From contig CAZLUP010000012.1 of NCBI GenBank assembly GCA_964562685.1, positions 15,973-79,972 of the forward strand: a DNA stretch of 64,000 bases, written 5' to 3'. Positions 25,051 through 35,152 of this stretch are shown here, in pieces (within the stretch, counting starts at the first letter, position 1; each line of letters starts with the position of its first letter). The translations under genes and the position numbers were made by a program. The notes beneath the pieces are model-generated. The model was not told the DNA's origin. It saw only the letters and a program-made list of their open reading frames with translations, and ran no database searches. The stretch is from Stanieria sp964562685 (GTDB lineage Bacteria; Cyanobacteriota; Cyanobacteriia; Cyanobacteriales; Xenococcaceae).

Positions 25051-27855
25051 ATGCTGAAAGCACTGCTGGGAGACCCCAATGCCCGTAAACTCAAAAAATT
25101 TCAACCTCTAGTTACAGAAGTAAACTTACTCGAAGAAGAAATCCAAAAATTGTCTGATGAAGAATTAAAAGCTAAAACGGCAGAATTCAGACAACAATTA
25201 GATAAAGCTAATTCTGATCGAGAATTAGAAGAAATCTTAGATGAAATTTTACCTGAAGCTTTTGCTGTAACAAGAGAAGCTGGAATCAGAGTTTTGGGAA
25301 TGCGTCACTACGATGTCCAGTTATTAGGGGGCATAGTTCTCCACAAAGGACAAATTGCTGAGATGAAAACAGGGGAGGGTAAAACCCTAGTTTGTACTCT
25401 TCCTGCTTATCTAAACGGTTTAACGGGTAAAGGGGTTCATGTCGTCACGGTTAACGACTACTTAGCTAGAAGAGACGCGGAATGGATGGGACAAGTTCAT
25501 CGGTTTCTGGGCTTGAGTGTAGGTTTGATTCAATCGGGCATGAGTTCTGGTGAACGACGCAAAAACTATGCTTGCGATATTACTTATACTACTAATAGTG
25601 AATTAGGTTTTGATTATCTTAGAGATAATATGGCAACCTCAATGGAAGAGGTGGTGCAGCGTCCTTTCAATTATTGCATCATTGACGAGGTTGACTCGGT
25701 ACTAATTGACGAAGCGAGAACTCCTTTAATTATTTCTGGGCAGGTAGAACGTCCTACAGAAAAATATCTCAAAGCAGCAGAAGTTGCCCGAATGTTAGTT
25801 AAGCAAGAAGAAGAACAAGGGGGCGGAGATTATGAAGTGGATGAAAAAGCCCGCAATGTGTTGATGACTGATGAGGGTTTTGCTAAAGCAGAGGAAATCT
25901 TGGGCGTAAAAGATTTATACGATCAAGAAAATCCTTGGGCGCATTATATTTTTAATGCCATTAAAGCCAAAGAATTATTCACCAAAGACGTTAATTACAT
26001 GGTGCGTAATGATGAGATTGTCATTGTTGATGAATTTACAGGAAGGGTTTTACCAGGAAGACGCTGGAGTGATGGCTTACACCAAGCAATTGAAGCCAAA
26101 GAAGCAGTAGAAATTCAAAACGAAACTCAAACTCTGGCTAGTATTACCTATCAAAACTTCTTTTTGCTTTATCCCAAACTTGCAGGGATGACAGGTACAG
26201 CTAAAACCGAAGAAACGGAATTAGAAAAAGTTTATAACTTACAAGTAACCATTATTCCGACTAACCGCACTTCTCAACGTCGAGACATGGCAGATGTCGT
26301 TTATAAAACTGAGATGGCTAAATGGAAAGCAGTAGCCGAAGAATGTGCCGAAATGCACGAATTAGGTCGTCCTGTTTTGGTTGGTACAACGAGTGTCGAA
26401 AAATCTGAATTACTTTCTAATCTCCTCAGACAGAAAGAAATTCCTTACAACCTGCTTAATGCTAGACCAGAAAATGTAGAACGGGAATCTGAGATTGTCG
26501 CCCAAGCAGGAAGAAAGGGTGCAGTAACAATTGCGACTAATATGGCTGGTCGTGGTACTGACATTATTCTCGGTGGTAATGCCGACTATATGGCAAGACT
26601 TAAAATTAGAGAATATTTGATGCCCAAAATTGTTAGACCAGAAGACGATGAATTAGCTTTTCAAACCAATGGTTTTGGTGGACGAAAACCCCCTCAAGGC
26701 TTTGCCCCTGGTCAAAAAGTTAAAACTTGGAAAGCCTCTCCTCAAATATTTCCCACCGAATTATCCAAAGAAACAGAAACCATGCTGAAAGACGTGGTTA
26801 AATTTGCCGTTCAACAATATGGCGAACAAAGTCTACCAGAATTAGAAGCAGAGGAAAAAATTGCGATCGCAGCAGAAAATGCCCCTGTTGACGATCCTGT
26901 CATTGAACAGTTACGGCAAGTATACAAGCAAATTCGTAAAGAATACGACCAATTTACCGATCAAGAACATAATGATGTAGTTAGTCTCGGTGGTTTACAC
27001 GTAATCGGTACAGAACGTCATGAATCTCGTCGAATTGATAACCAGCTACGAGGAAGGGCAGGAAGACAAGGTGACCCTGGTTCGACTAAATTTTTCCTTA
27101 GTTTAGAGGATAACTTATTACGGATTTTTGGTGGCGATCGCGTTTCTCGTTTGATGGATATGTTCCGTGTGGAAGAAGATATGCCCATCGAGTCTAAAAT
27201 GCTTACTGGTTCCTTAGAAGGGGCGCAAAAGAAAGTGGAAACTTTCTACTACGATACTCGTAAGCAAGTATTTGAGTATGACGAGGTAATGAATAATCAG
27301 CGTCGTGCCATTTATGCCGAACGTCGTCGGGTATTAGAAGGTTTGGATCTCAAAGAACAAGTGATCCAATATGCCGAAAAGACAATGGATGAGATCGTTG
27401 ATGCCTACATCAATCCTGAATTACCTCCAGAAGAGTGGAATTTAGACAAGATGGTGGCTAAAGTCAAAGAATTTATCTACCTTCTCCAAGATTTAGAACC
27501 ATCTCATCTAGAAGACATGACAGTGGGAGAAATTAAAACTTTCCTCCATGAAGAAGTACGTAAAGCTTACGACATTAAAGAAAATCAAATCGAAAGTGTT
27601 CAACCTGGTTTGATGCGTCAAGCAGAACGTTTCTTTATTCTCCAGCAAATTGATACCCTTTGGCGCGAACACTTACAAGCAATGGATGCGTTACGGGAGT
27701 CAATTGGGTTACGGGGTTATGGACAAAAAGATCCTCTCATTGAATACAAACAAGAAGGTTATGAAATGTTTCTAGAGATGATGATTGATATCCGCAGAAA
27801 CGTGGTTTACTCTCTGTTCCAATTCCAACCTCAACCTCAACCTCAAGCGGTATAA
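25051..27855 (+). CDS. secA: Preprotein translocase ATPase SecA
   Basis: The motor ATPase that drives unfolded proteins through SecYEG; in cyanobacteria it serves both plasma and thylakoid membranes. The 934 residues include Walker A MKTGEGKTLV (about 107), the DEVDSVLIDEARTPL Walker B region, NMAGRGTDIILGGNAD, LRGRAGRQGDPGST and the C-terminal helical wing. The extreme C-terminus is Gln/Pro-rich (QPQPQPQ) and lacks the Cys-rich zinc tail of E. coli SecA. It ends 6 bp from a convergent methyltransferase gene. Confidence 0.97.
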   Translation: MLKALLGDPNARKLKKFQPLVTEVNLLEEEIQKLSDEELKAKTAEFRQQLDKANSDRELEEILDEILPEAFAVTREAGIRVLGMRHYDVQLLGGIVLHKGQIAEMKTGEGKTLVCTLPAYLNGLTGKGVHVVTVNDYLARRDAEWMGQVHRFLGLSVGLIQSGMSSGERRKNYACDITYTTNSELGFDYLRDNMATSMEEVVQRPFNYCIIDEVDSVLIDEARTPLIISGQVERPTEKYLKAAEVARMLVKQEEEQGGGDYEVDEKARNVLMTDEGFAKAEEILGVKDLYDQENPWAHYIFNAIKAKELFTKDVNYMVRNDEIVIVDEFTGRVLPGRRWSDGLHQAIEAKEAVEIQNETQTLASITYQNFFLLYPKLAGMTGTAKTEETELEKVYNLQVTIIPTNRTSQRRDMADVVYKTEMAKWKAVAEECAEMHELGRPVLVGTTSVEKSELLSNLLRQKEIPYNLLNARPENVERESEIVAQAGRKGAVTIATNMAGRGTDIILGGNADYMARLKIREYLMPKIVRPEDDELAFQTNGFGGRKPPQGFAPGQKVKTWKASPQIFPTELSKETETMLKDVVKFAVQQYGEQSLPELEAEEKIAIAAENAPVDDPVIEQLRQVYKQIRKEYDQFTDQEHNDVVSLGGLHVIGTERHESRRIDNQLRGRAGRQGDPGSTKFFLSLEDNLLRIFGGDRVSRLMDMFRVEEDMPIESKMLTGSLEGAQKKVETFYYDTRKQVFEYDEVMNNQRRAIYAERRRVLEGLDLKEQVIQYAEKTMDEIVDAYINPELPPEEWNLDKMVAKVKEFIYLLQDLEPSHLEDMTVGEIKTFLHEEVRKAYDIKENQIESVQPGLMRQAERFFILQQIDTLWREHLQAMDALRESIGLRGYGQKDPLIEYKQEGYEMFLEMMIDIRRNVVYSLFQFQPQPQPQAV

Positions 27856-27861
27856 TTTTTG

Positions 27862-28488
27862 TTAGGGTGGGCTAGTCTCACCCTGATAAAAAATAGTTAA
27901 TAAGACCGAACTAATTAAATAATGATGTCCTAAACATTGTAATCCGACATCTTGACCGAATTTTTCTCTAGTAGCCTTACTATACAATCGCATTTCACCA
28001 ACCCAAGCAACAGAAGTTTGAATATCACGATTTCCAAAAGAAGAATCAACTAAATAAAAATATCCACCAGGTGCTAAAACTCGACTTACTTCTGTAAATA
28101 CTTGTAGAGGATTGGGATAGTGAAGAAAACTTATTGTATTAAAAACTGCATCAAATTGACCTTCAGCAAAAGGTAAATCAACAGCGTTTCCCGAGACAAA
28201 AATAATTCTGTTTCTAAATTGATTTTTTTGGCGTGCTTGACGCAACATTTCCTTAGATAAATCTAAACCAATTCCTTTCAGGGTAGGAAAACGAGCAGCC
28301 AATTTATTTAATAAACGACCAGTACCACAACCTAAATCTAAAACTTGTGAATGCTCTTTTAATTGAACATAATCTAATAATCTTTGCTGAACAGCTTGAT
28401 AAAAAACTGTAGTGAAGAAGCAATCGTAAAAAGAAGCCCAGAAGTTAAAAATTGTTTGTTTATTCTGATAAATATTGTCGTTATTCAT
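27862..28488 (-). CDS. Class I SAM-dependent methyltransferase
   Basis: A 208-residue methyltransferase. SAM-binding motif I is VLDLGCGTGRLLNKL (about residues 48-62), with GIGLDLSKEML as motif II and the strand FDAVFNTISFLHYPNP, then RVLAPGGYFYLVD. It fits the Methyltransf_11 group (UbiE/small-molecule type). The substrate cannot be told from sequence. It is convergent with secA, only 6 bp apart, so transcription must terminate inside or across these genes. Confidence 0.85.
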   Translation of the reverse strand: MNNDNIYQNKQTIFNFWASFYDCFFTTVFYQAVQQRLLDYVQLKEHSQVLDLGCGTGRLLNKLAARFPTLKGIGLDLSKEMLRQARQKNQFRNRIIFVSGNAVDLPFAEGQFDAVFNTISFLHYPNPLQVFTEVSRVLAPGGYFYLVDSSFGNRDIQTSVAWVGEMRLYSKATREKFGQDVGLQCLGHHYLISSVLLTIFYQGETSPP

Positions 28489-28592
28489 CTAACGTTTATT
28501 ACAGTTTTAGCTAGATTTTATAATCAACAAAGATAGCGTAATTTTGATTGTAATTCTTAATTTTAATATTATGTAAAATAGACAAAACTTAA

Positions 28593-28620
28593 GTAGAGAC
28601 AATTCATGAATTGTCCCTAC
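28593..28620. repeat. Dispersed 28-bp palindrome, GTAG...CTAC type
   Basis: Arms GTAGAGACAATTCA (28593-28606) and TGAATTGTCCCTAC (28607-28620) differ from perfect symmetry at one position. It lies just beyond the 3' end of the PRC/DUF2382 gene, where it may also end transcription. A near-identical core (ACAATTCATGAGTTGTCCCT) sits inside the polyketide synthase gene at about 40801. Confidence 0.85.
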
Positions 28621-28632
28621 TGCTTTGCAGCA

Positions 28633-29460
28633 TTATTTATTGTCTACAATGGGTTTACCGTCACTATCAATTTCTAACTCTTCACGACGTATTTGTTCTT
28701 GAGCGTTGACAGTATCTTGTTGAACTTCTTTTCTAACGTTCACTTCCTCTCTGACAAAAGCTTCCTTATCAATGTTGGCAGATTCTTCATAGACATCCAT
28801 CCTTGCAACTTCACCTGATTGGAATTTCGCTTCACCAGGTGCAACTTGAACCCGTTCAGTAGGAGTATGACGTTCTACGACAACACGTTCTTTTTCTACA
28901 GGGACAGCTACATTAGCGGTTTGGGTTTCTACTCGTTTACCAATGGAAACTTCTCCAGTACGAACACGATTTTTATTAGCAATTAACCGTTCTTGATAAA
29001 GTTTAATAGTATCGCTATTTCTTTCGTTTAGATTATATAATTCTGCGTCACGGTCATAACTGTAATTGTCTGGTTGAGAAGTAGTTTGACTAGCTTGGGG
29101 TGAACGGTAGTTACTTCTAACTCGTTCTTCATAGTCATAATCAACTACCATATCATCGTGATATTCTGGTAAGGCTTCAACTTGATCTTTATTAGCAATA
29201 CCAAGGGCATAAACACTTTCTTGATCGGAATCGATTAAAGCTTGACCGACAGGTAATAAAACTTTTTTACCAAAAATCCAAAATCCTGTATCGACTACAA
29301 AATAACGAAAATGACCCGAATCGTCGACTAAAACATCATAAACGGAACCAATTTTTTCATTGGTTGTTCCTGCATCAACAGAATAATTGTTAATGTTTAT
29401 TTCTTCAAAACTGTTTTGCTGATCGCGAGGAACAAATTCTGCAATTTTATGTAGAGGCAT
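28633..29460 (-). CDS. PRC-barrel and DUF2382 domain stress protein (AvaK/YsnF-like)
   Basis: A 275-residue protein. The N-terminal PRC-barrel (about 20-95, with EKIGSVYDVLVDDSGHFRYF) is followed by a charged linker and a C-terminal DUF2382 domain (about 155-265, with VPVEKERVVVERHTP and AFVREEVNVRKEV). Proteins of this kind include AvaK, an akinete marker of filamentous cyanobacteria, and YsnF-like general stress proteins. The biochemical role is unknown. A paralogous DUF2382 domain occurs at 47484-48761 with a different N-terminus. Confidence 0.85.
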   Translation of the reverse strand: MPLHKIAEFVPRDQQNSFEEININNYSVDAGTTNEKIGSVYDVLVDDSGHFRYFVVDTGFWIFGKKVLLPVGQALIDSDQESVYALGIANKDQVEALPEYHDDMVVDYDYEERVRSNYRSPQASQTTSQPDNYSYDRDAELYNLNERNSDTIKLYQERLIANKNRVRTGEVSIGKRVETQTANVAVPVEKERVVVERHTPTERVQVAPGEAKFQSGEVARMDVYEESANIDKEAFVREEVNVRKEVQQDTVNAQEQIRREELEIDSDGKPIVDNK

Positions 29461-29755
29461 GGTTAAACTTTCTGTTAACTACGTCAAAATCCTATCTAAA
29501 CTAAAAATCTAATAACTCTGTCGTAAGTTATAAAAGTTTGTAATTTTTTTATCGGTTTAATTCTGTTTTAAATAATTGCTAAATCAACGTCAAATCAATT
29601 CTAATCTGGATTAGGGATTAAAAATAATTTATTTGCGATCGCAGATATTTATTATATTTTTCTATCTTTGGATTAATAAATTTTTGTTTTAATTAAAATT
29701 AGTAGCTTTAAAAAAAATATTGATAATTATAGAGATGTGAACTGCTACATTTGTA

Positions 29756-32512
29756 CTAATTATGAACCGTTTGATTTAATTGACGTAAAATTTCTTCTAA
29801 TTCTTGTTGATAACGACCATATTCTAACCAATTACCTTGACGCAATGCAGATTGAGCTTGATTATAGGTTTCCCATGCAGACTGAATTAAACTAGGATCT
29901 GAACCAGGTAAAGCAGATGAAGGTGGTGTCCCTAAAATTGGTTCTCTCTCAAAGACAGCAGCTAAAGATTGTTCTAAAGTAGGCATCATCACTATTTCTT
30001 TGTCATAAGCGACAATCACTCGCCTTAATTCGGGTAATTGTCCTTGTTCGGCACGCAAGTAAATAGGTTCGATATAAAGTAAGGCACCATCAATCGGAAT
30101 TACTAGAATATCACCACGGATCACCCTTGAACCTTCTTGACTCCACAGAGTTAGTTGTTGAGAAATTTCTGGATTTTGATTAATCCGTGCTTCAATTTGA
30201 AAAGGTCCGTAAATCAGTTCTTGTTTGGGAAATTCATAGAGAACTAGGTTGCCATAATTATCTCCGTCACAACGCGCTGCCATCCAGGCAATCATATTAT
30301 CTTTATTGACAGGCGTAAAAGGAAGAATCAGCACAAATTCTTCTTTAGGTTGTCCCGGCAAACGCATAATTACATAATAAGGCTCGATCGCTTTTGGTTG
30401 ATTTTCAGACATTTTGTTAGCAAATCGCCACAAATCCTCACGGTTATAAAAGACTTGAGGATCACTCATGTGGTAAGCGGTATAAATCTGTGCCTGGATG
30501 TTAAATAGATCTAGGGGATAACGAAAATGAGCTTTAACTTCGGGAGGAATGGTATGGTTTGCTTGAAAAAGATCGGGAAATATTTTGCTGTAGGTTTGTA
30601 AAACGGGATCGTTGGGATCGACTACAAAAAACTGCATTGTTCCGTTTTTCGCATCTACTAAAACTTTAACGGAGTTGCGAATATAGTTGATTTTCTTGTC
30701 CGTAATTAATTCTGCACTTTCATTACTAACTACTTCCGAATAAGGATAGCGATCGCTTGTGGTGTAAGCATCAATAATCCACTGTAGTTTACCATCGATC
30801 ACGGTGATATAAGGGTCATGATCATATTGTAAAAAGGGTGCAACATGACGAACTCGTTCCCGAATTTGCCGATAGTATTGGATGCGAGTAGAGGCAGTTC
30901 GCGAACTGCCCGTACTTAAATAATTAGAAATGAGAATTTTCCAACTACCAAGATCGTAAGCATAAGCTAATTTGCGCCACCAAGAAGAAATGGGAACACC
31001 ACCAGTTCCCTGATAATAAACAAAAGCATTTTCATCACCTTTAGGATAGTCAAATTCTGGTGTGGTTGTGCCTGTAAAAATATAGCGATCTTTTTCTTCG
31101 CCATAATAGATAGCAGGTTCTTTGATTTGTAAATCTATTTGAGATACGGGAGGAATATTTCTAATAAATAAAATTGGTAAACCATCGGCAGCAACTTCGT
31201 TAACGGGACTCATTACTAACCCGTAACCATGAGTATATTTTAAGCGTTGGTTGACCCAAGTTTTTGCTTGTTGAGGTACTTGTTCGTAGGATAATTCCCT
31301 TGGAGCAATCATGATTTGACGATAGTTGCCATCGAGGGTGTAGCGGTCAACATCAACATCATTAAATTGATAATAAAGACGAATTTCTTGGATTTGACGA
31401 TAAGTATCTAAAAGCGGTTGATAATCCCAAAGTCTAATATTATCAATGGTTGCTTGATTTTGTTCTGAAAGAGTTAATTGAGCAGAAGCAGGATAATCAG
31501 TTGCATTGATTTTGTCCAAATCATAAGCTTGACGAGTATATTCCAGATTGTATTTTATATAAGGTAATTCTTTGTTTAATTCATTGGGTTCAACGATAAA
31601 TCTTTGTTGAAGCGCGGGATAAATTCCATTTACCAACACCAAAACCGCTAAATAAATTCCCACTGCATATAGTGACAGTAAAAATTTGCGCGACCAGATC
31701 GTTACAATCAAAATAATACTGAGTAGTAACGAACCAATACTCATAACCCAGTAAGCAAACAACCTGGCATGAGTATCCGTATAACCAGCACCCCAAACTA
31801 CTCCACGCGAAGAATAAAGCAACTCGTAACGCTCTAACCAAAAATATACAGCAATAGTTAAAGCGATCGCAGCAAATAATAAACTAAGATGAGTTTTAAT
31901 TTTATTATTTAATAACTTCTGCCATTGACGATCAATAGTCATGGCTTTCCATCGCCAATCAAATCCAACTGTGCCTTTAAACACATAAATCGCGCTGGCT
32001 AAAATTAATCCTGCTAACAAAATTATAATCAGCCAATTTTGAAAATCTTTGTAAAAAGGTAAGCGAAACACATAAAAACCGATATCTCTGCCATAAATCG
32101 GCTCATTAAGCTTAAATTCAGTCGCATTAAAATACTTAAGGATAGTTTCCCAGTGCGCTGCACTACTACTCGCTGCACTAAAAGAAATCAGAAAAATCAG
32201 GATTAAAGCCAAATAATTGGCAATTTTGTTGGTATATAATTCTAAAGAATTACCCTCCAAAAATCGAAAAGAGCGATCGCGGGTTAAATGAAGAGCAAGT
32301 CCATAATTAATGCCTAAAAAAGCAGCATAGACGGCAAAAGTAGCCAACCAAACCACAATTTGCCAAGTAATTCTCGTCCCAAACACATTACTAAAACCGA
32401 CAGCAGCAAACCACCATGATTCCGTTACCAGATGAACCAGAGTTGAAGCAATCGTTAAACAAATTGCAATTACTAAAATCGTGGCGACAATAGCTTTCTG
32501 TCGAAGTTGCAT
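29756..32512 (-). CDS. UPF0182-family membrane protein
   Basis: A 918-residue protein with about seven membrane segments in the first 320 residues and a large extracytoplasmic part. It is recognisable as UPF0182 (COG1615) by stretches such as KYNLEYTRQAYDLDKI, YTHGYGLVMSPVNEVAADGLP and GDNYGNLVLYEFPKQ. Function unknown. An in-frame 28-bp palindrome (30888-30915) encodes part of a short segment STGSSRTASTR in an exposed region. The 295-bp spacer at the 3' side (29461-29755) and the 248 bp on the 5' side show no other gene. Confidence 0.92.
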   Translation of the reverse strand: MQLRQKAIVATILVIAICLTIASTLVHLVTESWWFAAVGFSNVFGTRITWQIVVWLATFAVYAAFLGINYGLALHLTRDRSFRFLEGNSLELYTNKIANYLALILIFLISFSAASSSAAHWETILKYFNATEFKLNEPIYGRDIGFYVFRLPFYKDFQNWLIIILLAGLILASAIYVFKGTVGFDWRWKAMTIDRQWQKLLNNKIKTHLSLLFAAIALTIAVYFWLERYELLYSSRGVVWGAGYTDTHARLFAYWVMSIGSLLLSIILIVTIWSRKFLLSLYAVGIYLAVLVLVNGIYPALQQRFIVEPNELNKELPYIKYNLEYTRQAYDLDKINATDYPASAQLTLSEQNQATIDNIRLWDYQPLLDTYRQIQEIRLYYQFNDVDVDRYTLDGNYRQIMIAPRELSYEQVPQQAKTWVNQRLKYTHGYGLVMSPVNEVAADGLPILFIRNIPPVSQIDLQIKEPAIYYGEEKDRYIFTGTTTPEFDYPKGDENAFVYYQGTGGVPISSWWRKLAYAYDLGSWKILISNYLSTGSSRTASTRIQYYRQIRERVRHVAPFLQYDHDPYITVIDGKLQWIIDAYTTSDRYPYSEVVSNESAELITDKKINYIRNSVKVLVDAKNGTMQFFVVDPNDPVLQTYSKIFPDLFQANHTIPPEVKAHFRYPLDLFNIQAQIYTAYHMSDPQVFYNREDLWRFANKMSENQPKAIEPYYVIMRLPGQPKEEFVLILPFTPVNKDNMIAWMAARCDGDNYGNLVLYEFPKQELIYGPFQIEARINQNPEISQQLTLWSQEGSRVIRGDILVIPIDGALLYIEPIYLRAEQGQLPELRRVIVAYDKEIVMMPTLEQSLAAVFEREPILGTPPSSALPGSDPSLIQSAWETYNQAQSALRQGNWLEYGRYQQELEEILRQLNQTVHN
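30888..30915. repeat. 28-bp palindrome inside the UPF0182 coding region
   Basis: Arms GTAGAGGCAGTTCG and CGAACTGCCCGTAC, symmetric except for two positions near the ends. It is the same GTAG...TAC architecture as the intergenic palindromes in this window, here inserted in frame in a gene. Confidence 0.85.
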
Positions 32513-32760
32513 ATTTTAACGGCTACTGTAGATTAGTTATTTTGCTTACAATTTAAGCCTAGCTTAATTATGGTTACCCTTATTCTGTATTACCGAAATA
32601 CTTAATTTCTTTATCTTCTGCATTCCTAGATTATTAATTTTCTCCTCGTAAAAATATGAGAAATAAATGAAAAGAAAATGACTTAAAAATGATAAGAAAT
32701 GTTAAGCAAATCGAGTACACTTAAGTTGATCGCAAAATTCTTCATAAACAAAATTAATCT

Positions 32761-33321
32761 ATGGAACTAGCTAATATTTCTTTAATTGGTATCGGTTTAG
32801 CTGCTGATGCTTGTGCTGTTTCCTTGAGTAGTGGTTTAGTTATTCGACATATAAAAATTAATAAAGCCTTAAAAATTGCCCTAGCTTTTGGTATTTTTCA
32901 AGGAATAATGCCCTTAATTGGCTGGATTACAGGCTTAACTTTTCGGGAATTTATCATTCAAATAGACCATTGGATTGCCTTTGTTTTACTTGCTGCAATC
33001 GGTGGCAAAATGATTTATGAAACCTTTCAGGAAGACGAAGAAGAAAATAAATTTAATCCTTTAGATAATTATACTTTATTAGGACTTGCGATCGCGACTA
33101 GTATTGATGCCTTAGCAGTTGGTTTAAGTTTATCCGTATTAAAAACTTCTATTTTATCCGCAGCAGGAGTTATTGCTATAATTACTTTTTCCTTATCTTT
33201 CATCAGTGTTTATTTAGGACATAAATGGGGTAATTTATGCAAGTTCAAACTAGAATTTATTGGCGGAATTCTTCTAATTTTTATTGGACTTAAAATTTTA
33301 ATGAGCCATTTAGGAGCGTAG
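32761..33321 (+). CDS. mntP: Manganese efflux pump, MntP family
   Basis: A 186-residue protein with six membrane helices, arranged as two related halves. Each half carries the acidic motif that binds Mn2+: GLAADACAVSLSSGL near residue 13 and ATSIDALAVGLSLS near residue 117. MntP exports Mn2+ from the cytoplasm. In cyanobacteria MntP/YebN-type proteins can sit in the plasma membrane and keep the photosynthetic Mn pool in check; that part is from family knowledge. No yybP-ykoY-type Mn riboswitch was seen in the upstream 248 bp. Confidence 0.9.
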   Translation: MELANISLIGIGLAADACAVSLSSGLVIRHIKINKALKIALAFGIFQGIMPLIGWITGLTFREFIIQIDHWIAFVLLAAIGGKMIYETFQEDEEENKFNPLDNYTLLGLAIATSIDALAVGLSLSVLKTSILSAAGVIAIITFSLSFISVYLGHKWGNLCKFKLEFIGGILLIFIGLKILMSHLGA

Positions 33322-33537
33322 CTTTTACAGTGACCAGTTAACTATCAACAAAAAGTAGTACCAACCGATAACTCCATCTGTGTTTATCAGTGTTTATCTG
33401 TGGACAAACAATTAATCATTAACAAAAAATCAGTATCTTTGACTGTATTTGATTAATTTGAGAAACGCTATATAATCTAGGGTTACTGTAAGTAAAATTG
33501 CTTGCATCATCACAAGTGCAATAAATAATTAAATTTG

Positions 33538-35082
33538 ATGCCACGAGTAATTATTGCTTCTGATTCCCCAATGGCTGCTGATGCAGGTGCAGCTATCGCA
33601 GATAATGGTGGGAATGCAGTAGATGCTGCGATCGCTGCTACAATAGTTTCTATGTGTACGGCACCAGGAGTCATTGCACCTGGTTGTAGCGGTTTTATTA
33701 TCATTTGGTCGCCACAAGAAGAGCCTGTCGTCATCGATGCCTATGCTGAAGTACCAGGAAGAGGTTTACCATCAGCAAGATTTGGTCAAGGGATTAGAGA
33801 AGTGAACTTTGACTACGGCGGTGGAATGAGGAGTTTAGTTGGTTATGGTTCCATCGCCACTCCTGGGATGTTTGCAGGTTTAGGGGAAGCGTGGGAACAA
33901 TATGGCAATCTTCCTTGGCAAGAAATCGTTACTCCAGCACAACAACTTGCAGAACGAGGTTTTCCCCTTTCTAGAGTTTCTGCCGATTATTTAGTTTTCA
34001 CCAGCAAAAGTATTTTTGGTTGGCATCCCGATAGTTATCGAGCAATTCATAATGCTGAGGGAAACTGTTTACAGGCAGAAGAATTAGTTCAGATTGCTGG
34101 ACTTGCTGAGAGCTTAAAATTAATTGCTACCGAAGGAGCTAAAACTTTTTATACAGGGGAACTAGGAGCAAAAATTGCTCAGGAAATTCAGGATAATCAG
34201 GGATTATTGACTGCTACTGACTTGGCTGCTTATCAGGCTATTGCCAGAAAACCGATTAGTTTTAATTGTGGTGATTGGGAAATTTTTACTAATCCTGCTC
34301 CTGCTATTGGTGGTGCTTGTTTAGCTGCCATGTTGTTACTACTAGAAAAGAATGCTTTTGCTCAATGGGATAGTAAAGCCGTCAAAACTATGGCTCAGAT
34401 TCAACAAGCTGTACTTGATTATCGCCATCAATATTTAGATGGAGCAAATAATAATTTAGTAACTAAAGAAGTTGCTAGATTGCTTCAACTAGCTGGTTTG
34501 GGTGAACCGAATAACTTACTTCAATCCCCTTCAACTATTCATACTTCGGCGGTTGACTCCAATGGTTTGGCTTGTGCCATCACGGCATCGGCTGGTTATG
34601 GCTCTGGAGTGATGATTGCTGATACAGGATTATGGTTAAATAACTCTCTTGGGGAAATCGAACTGCATCCCCACGGTTTAGAAGGCTTGTCTCCAGGAAC
34701 TCGTTTAGCTTCCAATATGGCTCCCACAATTGCTCGTCGAGAAGACGGTACAGTCTTAGCGATTGGTTCTCCTGGTGCTTCTCGAATTACGACAGCATTG
34801 GCTCAAGTATTATTTAATTATATTCATTTGGGTATGTCTTTAGAAGATGCGATCGCATTTCCTCGTCTTCATGTTGAGGTGTTTGAAGATTTGCATACAA
34901 TGGCTTTTGAAACAGGATTACCCATAGATGCAATTGAATCTTTAGTTACTCGACAGTTTGAAGGAATTTCCATGTATTTTGGTGGAGTTCAAGCAGCTTT
35001 ATGGAATCCCAACCAAGGATTAGAGGCTGTTGCCGATCCTCGTCGTACTGGCAAAGTTGCCTCTGGTGGAAAATCGATTTAA
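33538..35082 (+). CDS. Gamma-glutamyltransferase-family protein
   Basis: An Ntn-hydrolase of 514 residues that should self-cleave. The N-terminal SDSPMAADAGAAIADNGGNAVDA and GSIATPGMFAGL fit the family. The nucleophile Thr is in PSTIHTSAVDSNG (about residue 340), followed by YGSGVM and RLASNMAPTI. It has no signal peptide, unlike E. coli GGT, so it may act in the cytoplasm on glutathione or gamma-glutamyl amides. The start is the ATG at 33538; an overlapping TTG precedes it. Confidence 0.85.
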   Translation: MPRVIIASDSPMAADAGAAIADNGGNAVDAAIAATIVSMCTAPGVIAPGCSGFIIIWSPQEEPVVIDAYAEVPGRGLPSARFGQGIREVNFDYGGGMRSLVGYGSIATPGMFAGLGEAWEQYGNLPWQEIVTPAQQLAERGFPLSRVSADYLVFTSKSIFGWHPDSYRAIHNAEGNCLQAEELVQIAGLAESLKLIATEGAKTFYTGELGAKIAQEIQDNQGLLTATDLAAYQAIARKPISFNCGDWEIFTNPAPAIGGACLAAMLLLLEKNAFAQWDSKAVKTMAQIQQAVLDYRHQYLDGANNNLVTKEVARLLQLAGLGEPNNLLQSPSTIHTSAVDSNGLACAITASAGYGSGVMIADTGLWLNNSLGEIELHPHGLEGLSPGTRLASNMAPTIARREDGTVLAIGSPGASRITTALAQVLFNYIHLGMSLEDAIAFPRLHVEVFEDLHTMAFETGLPIDAIESLVTRQFEGISMYFGGVQAALWNPNQGLEAVADPRRTGKVASGGKSI

Positions 35083-35152
35083 AGAATAATCAGATTCAGT
35101 TTTGAAATTCAATAATTCAACTTATTTAATCGCAATATTAAGCAATAATTAA

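Noticed and set aside
32513..32760. Manganese riboswitch upstream of mntP
   Set aside because: No yybP-ykoY conserved core could be found in the 248 bp.
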